DNA of 19,907 nucleotides from Chloroflexota bacterium. Its GTDB lineage: Bacteria; Chloroflexota; Anaerolineae; Aggregatilineales; UBA2796. A model generated the notes under the pieces. It ran no database searches and was not told the DNA's origin. It worked only from the letters and a program-made list of their open reading frames with translations. A program made the translations under genes and the position numbers. The stretch lies in assembly GCA_003695215.1 (NCBI GenBank), contig RFIM01000133.1, positions 1 through 19,907 of the forward strand. The letters run 5' to 3'. Below are positions 15,020-19,907 of this stretch, piece by piece (position 1 is the stretch's first letter; every line of letters starts with the position of its first letter).

Positions 15020-16972
15020 TTAGAGATTAAACGCATACAGATGCTGATCCGTCGAGCCAATGTATAAAAGGCTCGGATTTTCTGAGATAACGCCCGAAGC
15101 TGTGATCGGGCCGCCCGTCTCAAACTTCCAGCGCTGCTGGCCTTTGCGCGTCTCCACGCTGTAGACGCAGCCATCGCCGCTGCCGAAATAGATAGCGCCA
15201 TTGGCGAAAACAGGCGAGCTGACAATCGGGCCCTCAGCCACGAATTTCCAAATCGGCGGTCGGTTAGAGCCAAGCTCTAGCGCGTAGAGTATATTATCAT
15301 CGCAACCGATATAGACATGGTTGCCGACTATCAAAGGTGTGCCAATAATGCGCCCGCCTAAGCGTTGCCGCCAAACGCCCCAGCCATTTTGGAGCTCAAC
15401 GCCATACAGGTGCATATCCATGCAGCCGAAGTAGACCACGCCGTCATGCACTACAGGTGAGGAGTAGATTGGCCGCTTGGGCTTGTTGAAGCGCCATTTG
15501 AAGGTGCTGCCCAAGTCCACACAGGTCACCTCGCCTGCCTCTGTGGTGACGATCACGAAGCTTTGGTGAACGCGCGGACGGCTGCGAATGGGCGCACTGC
15601 ACTCGTACTTCCACGCCAAGGTGCGGTTTAGCGCATTGAAGCGCAAGGCGAACAACTTGCCGTTATCGTTCCCGAAGAAGACCACGCCATGCTGGACTAC
15701 AGGCGATGAGCGGATCGGCGCGTCAGTTGCATATGACCAGGCCAATTTGCCTGTGCGCGTGTCCACGGCGTAGAAAGTCTTATCGTCCGAGCCGAACATC
15801 ACTAGATTCTCTTCCGAGACGACTACAGGCGTGGTCGCGATGCCGCCTTCCGTCGGGAATTTCCAGCGGAAGGTGCCATCTAGGGCGTTGATAGCGTACA
15901 GGTTGTTATCATAGACGCCCACATAGACCACGCCATCTTTGATAGTCGCTGTGCTGCGAATTTCATCCTCACAGCGGAACTTCCAGGCCAATTGGCTAGT
16001 CTGGAGCTCAGCGCTGCCGCCCCACGCAAGTGTGCCCAGCCCTGCAGCGCTGCTGGCGCTTGCTGCTGCGTCCAAAGACGGCGAGATGGCCGCTTGCGGT
16101 GCCTTCAAGCTGCGATCGACTGCGATCAGCGCCTGCTTCATCTCATCCACGCTCTGGAAGCGCGCCTCAGGGTTGTGTTCCAGCGCACGCATCACAATCT
16201 GTACCAGCGCATCCGGCACTTTAGGGTTGTACTGCTTGATCGGGCGTTCCTTGAAGCTGAATTGCGGCTCAAGGCGTGGGTCTTTGCGCGTGAGGATGTG
16301 ATGCAGCGTGGCGCCGAGCGAATAGATGTCGTTGAGCGGCGTGGCCTTGCCGCGATACTGCTCAGGTGGCGCGTAGCCTTCTGTGCCAACTTGTGTCACG
16401 GCAGGCTTATCTTCCTGGAACTTGCGGGCGATGCCGAAGTCAATCAGGCGCACTCTGCCGTGTTCATCGATCATGATGTTAGAAGGCTTGAGATCGCGGA
16501 AGACGATAGGCGGCGTTTGGCTGTGCAGATAGTGCAGCACGTCGCAAATCTCGATCGCCCAGCGCACAACCATCTCAACGGGCACAAAATCAGCCAGTGT
16601 CGAGAGATACGCCTCGAGGTCTTTGCCTTGGATATATTCCATGACCAAGTAGACGCGATCCTGCGTGGTGAAGCGGTCGATAATCTGCGGAATGGCAGGA
16701 TGTTTGAGCGTGGCGAGGATATTGATCTCGCGCTCGAACTGCTCGATTATGACTTGCCGCTGGTGCGGATCGGTCAGTGTGTTTTGCATTTCCTTGACAG
16801 CGACGTTACGCACGACATCAGGAAAATTTCTATCGCGTGCCAAATAGACCATGCCCATACCGCCCACACCCAAAACGGCTGTGATATGGTATCGGTTATT
16901 CAGCACCTTGCCGACTGCGCTCTCGCCACTCTGCATACGGCGCGTTTGTGGGAACTTTTGTGTTTCAGGCAT
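15020..16972 (-). CDS. Ser/Thr protein kinase with C-terminal PQQ-like beta-propeller
   Basis: A 650-residue two-module protein. The kinase domain (about 28-290) has the glycine loop G35-V-G-G-M-G-M-V-Y, Lys60, Glu82, catalytic loop F158-R-D160-L-K-P-S-N165, D178-F-G and A-P-P-E-Q at 201-205; Thr193 and Thr197 lie in the activation loop. The usual HRD His is Phe, but the catalytic Asp, Lys and metal ligands are intact, so activity is expected. A short Ala/Ser-rich linker (291-325) leads to eight repeats of the PQQ-like form W-K-F...S-P-V...G-V-V-Y-x-G-x-x-D...L-Y-A-L (about 326-650), enough for a closed eight-bladed propeller. No transmembrane helix separates the modules, unlike many PknB sensors, so the propeller should be cytosolic. 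First gene of the six-gene operon; divergent from hemW. Confidence 0.95.
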   Translation of the reverse strand: MPETQKFPQTRRMQSGESAVGKVLNNRYHITAVLGVGGMGMVYLARDRNFPDVVRNVAVKEMQNTLTDPHQRQVIIEQFEREINILATLKHPAIPQIIDRFTTQDRVYLVMEYIQGKDLEAYLSTLADFVPVEMVVRWAIEICDVLHYLHSQTPPIVFRDLKPSNIMIDEHGRVRLIDFGIARKFQEDKPAVTQVGTEGYAPPEQYRGKATPLNDIYSLGATLHHILTRKDPRLEPQFSFKERPIKQYNPKVPDALVQIVMRALEHNPEARFQSVDEMKQALIAVDRSLKAPQAAISPSLDAAASASSAAGLGTLAWGGSAELQTSQLAWKFRCEDEIRSTATIKDGVVYVGVYDNNLYAINALDGTFRWKFPTEGGIATTPVVVSEENLVMFGSDDKTFYAVDTRTGKLAWSYATDAPIRSSPVVQHGVVFFGNDNGKLFALRFNALNRTLAWKYECSAPIRSRPRVHQSFVIVTTEAGEVTCVDLGSTFKWRFNKPKRPIYSSPVVHDGVVYFGCMDMHLYGVELQNGWGVWRQRLGGRIIGTPLIVGNHVYIGCDDNILYALELGSNRPPIWKFVAEGPIVSSPVFANGAIYFGSGDGCVYSVETRKGQQRWKFETGGPITASGVISENPSLLYIGSTDQHLYAFNL

Positions 16973-17003
16973 CGCTCATCACACCATCACGCTAAATTTT
17001 GGG

Positions 17004-17032
17004 TTGGGAAGGCTACGCTGCAATGCTATTAT
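17004..17032 (+). promoter_or_regulatory. Candidate hemW promoter
   Basis: TTGGGA (17004-17009) and TATTAT (17027-17032) are 17 bp apart. Transcription would start near 17039, about 35 nt before the chosen hemW ATG at 17074. This argues against the in-frame ATG at 17038, which would sit at the start of the transcript. The -10 overlaps that of the divergent kinase promoter candidate. Confidence 0.45.
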
Positions 17033-17059
17033 TGTACATGAGGCCAGGTTCCTATGCAA
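17031..17059 (-). promoter_or_regulatory. Candidate promoter of the kinase operon
   Basis: On the minus strand TTGCAT (17059-17054) and TACAAT (17036-17031) are 17 bp apart, placing the start near 17024 and leaving about a 50-nt leader before the kinase ATG at 16972. It shares two bases of its -10 with the divergent hemW -10 box, so the two could not be occupied together. Confidence 0.45.
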
Positions 17060-17073
17060 TTTGCCTGAAACGC

Positions 17074-18249
17074 ATGTTAGATGATTCACACACTCAGGCG
17101 CTCTCGCTTTACCTGCATATCCCTTTTTGCAAAGCGCGCTGCAGCTACTGCGCCTTCAACACTTACACCAACGCTGAGGCGCATTTACCTGCTTACGTAG
17201 CTGCTTTAGGCAATGAGTTGCGTTGGCTTGGCGCTGCTACGGCACAGCCTATCCACACAATTTTCTTCGGCGGCGGCACACCAAGCCTGCTCAGCCCAGC
17301 ACAGATCGCCTACATCCTGGCCACCTGCCGCGCCGCTTTTCATATCTTGCCTGAGCCTGAGATCACCCTTGAGGCCAATCCGTTCCACGTCACTGATGGC
17401 TATTTTGAGCAAGTGCGCGCCACAGGCGTCAATCGGCTCAGCCTCGGCATGCAGAGCGCCCATGAGAGCGAGCTGCGCCTGATGGGACGCGATCACGACG
17501 TGGAAGCCTTGCCGCGCACTGTCCGTGCGGCGCGTGCCGCAGGCTTTGAGAACATCAACCTTGATTTGATCTTCGCTCTGCCTTATCAGACGCTGGCCAT
17601 GTGGCGCGAGAGCCTGCAAGCTGCGCTTGCTTTGCAGCCACAGCATTTGGCACTCTACGCACTCGAGCTTGAGAGCGGCACTAGCCTGACTCGCCTGATC
17701 GAGCGTGGACGCTTGCCCTTGCCAAACGAGGACCTTGCTGCTGAGATGTATGAGCTAGCCGATGCGCTTTTGGCTGAGCACGGCTTTGTACAGTACGAGA
17801 TCAGCAATTGGGCGCGCCCAGGCTGGGAATGTCGTCATAATCTGCAATATTGGCGCAATTTGCCATATTTGGGCGTCGGTGCAGGCGCACATGGCTATGC
17901 TAACAGCATTCGCTACGCCATAGTGCGGCCGATTCCGCAATACATCGCTTTGGCAAGTGGGCAAGAGCAGCCGTTGCCTTTTCCATTCACGGCCGCTGTG
18001 GAGTGGCACGAGACGATCGATGCGCCAACAGCTATGCTGGAGCATCTGTTCACAGGTCTGCGCCTTGTGCAGCATGGTGTGCGCGATTCCGAGTTCAGGG
18101 CGCGTTTTGGCGTCTCGCTGCTGGATGTTTTCGGCGAGCCGTTTGCCAGATTGCGTGCGCAAGGCTTGCTGTGCCACGAAGGCGAGGCTTGGCGCTTGAC
18201 GCGCTCGGCGCGCCTGATCTCAAACCGCGTCTTTGCCGCCTTGCTCTAG
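17074..18249 (+). CDS. hemW: HemW family radical SAM protein
   Basis: A 391-residue radical SAM protein of the HemW family, formerly annotated as oxygen-independent coproporphyrinogen oxidase-like and now regarded as a heme chaperone. The iron-sulfur motif is C19-x3-C23-x2-C26 followed by A-F; the Phe after the third Cys marks HemW rather than HemN, which has a fourth Cys. G-G-G-T-P at 66-70 is the SAM-binding segment, and H255-N-L-Q-Y-W260 is the HNxxYW motif tied to heme binding. The C-terminal HemN_C region is present. The start at ATG 17074 gives the usual short lead-in before the Y-L-H-I-P-F-C strand; upstream in-frame starts at 16999 and 17038 overlap promoter-like sequence. No strong Shine-Dalgarno is visible. 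It overlaps the convergent nicotinate phosphoribosyltransferase gene by 30 nt. Confidence 0.93.
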   Translation: MLDDSHTQALSLYLHIPFCKARCSYCAFNTYTNAEAHLPAYVAALGNELRWLGAATAQPIHTIFFGGGTPSLLSPAQIAYILATCRAAFHILPEPEITLEANPFHVTDGYFEQVRATGVNRLSLGMQSAHESELRLMGRDHDVEALPRTVRAARAAGFENINLDLIFALPYQTLAMWRESLQAALALQPQHLALYALELESGTSLTRLIERGRLPLPNEDLAAEMYELADALLAEHGFVQYEISNWARPGWECRHNLQYWRNLPYLGVGAGAHGYANSIRYAIVRPIPQYIALASGQEQPLPFPFTAAVEWHETIDAPTAMLEHLFTGLRLVQHGVRDSEFRARFGVSLLDVFGEPFARLRAQGLLCHEGEAWRLTRSARLISNRVFAALL

Positions 18250-19782
18250 CGGCCGCTGCATGGCTGCCTGAATGACGGCTTGCTTGTAGGCGAAGTAGCG
18301 CTCGGTCAAGCTGACTTTGAGCGTGTGCGGATTCTCCAGGCGGCGGCTTTCCAAGCGAATGGTGCGCATGCGCTGCTGCGCATATGCCTTGACTTCAGGC
18401 AAGCTTGGCGGCGTGTAGACCAGCTTGCCTTGCTCGAAGATTGGCACGTGCAGCGTCTCGACTTGATCGAAGTCGCGGTAGGTCGTTTGCTGATTCGGGT
18501 TGCTGGGATTGATGCCGACGAACGGCTGTCCAGGCGCGATCTCTTCCTCGGGCAGGGCGATGATATCAGCGACCAAAAAGCCGTTGCGCAACAAACGCAC
18601 CACTTTCTTCATGCCAGGGTTAGTCATCTTCTCCGGCTGTGCCGAGACCTTGATACGCGGCCGCCAGGTGCCGTCGGGCGCTTGCACGCCGATCAATTTG
18701 TAGACGCCGCCGAGCGACGATTGGTTGCCGCCTGTGATCAAGTCGGTGCCAACGCCGAAGACGAGCCGATCGATGACCGCCTCAGCCGAGATTTTGTCGA
18801 CTTTTGCGCCAATCTGCAGGCTGATCTCGCGCAGGTAGCCTTCATCGCGCACGCTGCGCCGAATTTCGTTATGAATCAAGGCGATGCTGCGCTCGTTCAG
18901 ATCGTTGCTCAGCACAATGCGCATCTCAGGCAAGCCTGCGCGCTCGAACAGCACATGTGCCACAATCGACCAATAGACCAAGTCGCCTGAGTCGATGCGC
19001 ACGCCGCGCGCCTGCTTGCCTTGCGCTTTCATCTCATGCGCCACGCGAATGGCATTCTGCAGCCCTTGATAGACATCGTAGGTATCCACAAGGAAGAGCG
19101 CTGAGTTCGGAAAGACCTGCGCATAGCGCTCAAAGGCGCTCAGCTCGTCAGGGAAGAACATCACGTAGCTGTGCGCATGTGTGCCTGCCACAGGAATGCC
19201 GTACTGAAAGCCTGCCAGCACGTTGCTGGTGGCATCGGCGCCGCCGATATACGCCGCTCGTGAAGCGGTCATGGCGCCATCGGCGCCTTGTGCACGGCGT
19301 AAGCCAAACTCTAGGACAGTCTTCTCTTCTGCGTTGAACTTGACGTGCGCTGCTTTGGTGGCGATCAAGGTCGGGAAGTTGATCAGGTTCAGCAGCGCGG
19401 ACTCAATGATTTGCGCTTCTTCCAAAGCGGCCGTCACGCGCAAACCGTAAACGCCTGGCAAGAGCACTTCGCCTTCGCGAATCGACTCCAGATCGCCTGT
19501 GAAGCGCAAGTCACGCAAGTGCGCCAAAAAGTCTTCGTCAAAAGTGTTCAGGGAACGCAAATAAGCGATCTGCTCCTCGCTGAAGGCGAAGTGCTGCAGG
19601 TAGTGAATCAGATCGTGCAAGCCGACGAATATCGCGTATAGTCCGCCAAATGGCGCGCTGCGATAAAAATACTCAAAAGCCACTCGCCGCCGATGCTGAG
19701 CGCTCTTATAATAGGCAGAGAGCATTGTCAGCTGATAAAAATCGGTCAGGAGTGCATTGATGAATGGATTTGCGGTCGGCAT
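18220..19782 (-). CDS. pncB: Nicotinate phosphoribosyltransferase
   Basis: A 520-residue enzyme of NAD salvage, converting nicotinate, PRPP and ATP to nicotinate mononucleotide in the cytosol. Family marks: N-terminal L-L-T-D-F-Y-Q-L-T-M at 11-20, F-E-Y-F-Y-R-S-A-P-F-G-G at 36-47, the phosphorylated-His region G-T-H-A-H204-S at 200-205, V-D-T-Y-D near 232, G-V-R-I-D-S-G-D-L at 260-268, S-N-D-L-N-E, G-V-G-T-D-L-I-T-G-G and G-G-V-Y-K-L. It is longer than the roughly 400-residue E. coli type, matching the longer bacterial subgroup. Start ATG 19782 has AGGA 7 nt upstream; the frame extends 32 codons further but through promoter-like sequence. No other NAD genes are in the window, so it appears to be transcribed alone. 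Confidence 0.96.
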   Translation of the reverse strand: MPTANPFINALLTDFYQLTMLSAYYKSAQHRRRVAFEYFYRSAPFGGLYAIFVGLHDLIHYLQHFAFSEEQIAYLRSLNTFDEDFLAHLRDLRFTGDLESIREGEVLLPGVYGLRVTAALEEAQIIESALLNLINFPTLIATKAAHVKFNAEEKTVLEFGLRRAQGADGAMTASRAAYIGGADATSNVLAGFQYGIPVAGTHAHSYVMFFPDELSAFERYAQVFPNSALFLVDTYDVYQGLQNAIRVAHEMKAQGKQARGVRIDSGDLVYWSIVAHVLFERAGLPEMRIVLSNDLNERSIALIHNEIRRSVRDEGYLREISLQIGAKVDKISAEAVIDRLVFGVGTDLITGGNQSSLGGVYKLIGVQAPDGTWRPRIKVSAQPEKMTNPGMKKVVRLLRNGFLVADIIALPEEEIAPGQPFVGINPSNPNQQTTYRDFDQVETLHVPIFEQGKLVYTPPSLPEVKAYAQQRMRTIRLESRRLENPHTLKVSLTERYFAYKQAVIQAAMQRPLEQGGKDAV

Positions 19783-19819
19783 AGAAAAATCCTGCCTTTC
19801 AGAAATGACCTCGTGTAGG

Positions 19820-19848
19820 ATTGTCGTCCTTTGTGCGCCTGTAGGCAA
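19820..19848 (-). promoter_or_regulatory. Candidate pncB promoter
   Basis: On the minus strand TTGCCT (19848-19843) and GACAAT (19825-19820) are 17 bp apart, placing the start near 19813, about 30 nt before the ATG at 19782. Both hexamers match the sigma-70 consensus at four of six positions. The remainder of the right edge (19849-19907) shows no gene. Confidence 0.35.
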
Positions 19849-19907
19849 GTTCCAGAAGCAGAAGCCAGAGTCAAGCACTGCTTTGCTTTTCAGGACAAGC
19901 CGTATAC

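Noticed and set aside
10984..16972. Calling the operon a tellurite-resistance (TerY-P) system
   Set aside because: No TerD/TerZ/TerC genes are present, the VWA protein is a J-domain fusion rather than TerY, and the kinase carries PQQ repeats. Only a general resemblance remains.
15992..17041. A 349-codon open frame on the plus strand opposite the kinase gene
   Set aside because: It is antisense to a kinase with intact motifs, has no recognisable domain or Shine-Dalgarno, and its composition fits the mirror of a GC-rich coding strand.
17074..18249. Annotating hemW as coproporphyrinogen dehydrogenase HemN
   Set aside because: The fourth cysteine of the HemN CxxxCxxCxC motif is replaced by Phe and the HNxxYW motif of HemW is present.
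1..19907. tRNA, rRNA, CRISPR arrays, insertion sequences, riboswitches
   Set aside because: I saw no cloverleaf, spaced repeat array, transposase or known riboswitch core in the short intergenic gaps, the longest of which is about 160 bp.

Overview
The window reads as an ordinary but dense bacterial chromosome segment of moderately high GC. It has no RNA genes, mobile elements or CRISPR. Gene content points to Chloroflexota (Anaerolineae/Caldilineae-like) as the best guess: a lipoprotein with an AEPT-repeat linker, a soluble PknB-type kinase fused to PQQ repeats, LysM proteins with proline-rich linkers, a large GT39-like membrane glycosyltransferase and an unlinked MsmK/UgpC-type ATPase. This is inference from family content, not a placement. 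No gene-free stretch exceeds 160 bp, and three convergent gene pairs overlap at their 3' ends.

Layout. (1) 2-2622, plus strand: the end of an ABC importer operon of the NitT/TauT/thiamine-precursor class (permease, cut by the window edge; lipoprotein binding protein with an NMT1/THI5-like domain; ATPase). (2) 2619-6447, minus strand: a carbohydrate-type ABC ATPase (ugpC/msmK-like), an alpha/beta hydrolase and a soluble GAF-GAF histidine kinase whose start lies inside the hydrolase gene. (3) 6606-6932, minus: a small SCP2-like protein, divergent from (4) 7081-11000, plus: a GT39-like membrane glycosyltransferase, a secreted LysM protein and rdgB, the last two overlapping by 11 nt.

(5) 10984-16972, minus: the most interesting part. 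Six genes with gaps of only 12-27 nt form one likely operon: Ser/Thr kinase with an eight-repeat PQQ propeller, PP2C phosphatase, J-domain/VWA fusion, zinc-ribbon/FHA protein, a 79-residue protein of unknown function, and an OmpR-type response regulator. Together they provide a writer (kinase), eraser (PP2C), reader (FHA), a metal-dependent scaffold with a chaperone-recruiting J domain (VWA-J) and a DNA-binding output. No membrane segment is evident in any of them, so this looks like a cytosolic phospho-signalling system.

(6) 17074-18249, plus: hemW, transcribed divergently from the kinase operon out of overlapping promoter-like sequences. (7) 18220-19782, minus: nicotinate phosphoribosyltransferase, tail-to-tail with hemW.

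Several starts were moved inward from the longest open frame, on the basis of Shine-Dalgarno sequences and family length (5247, 6447, 6932, 9773, 12015, 14017, 17074, 19782).
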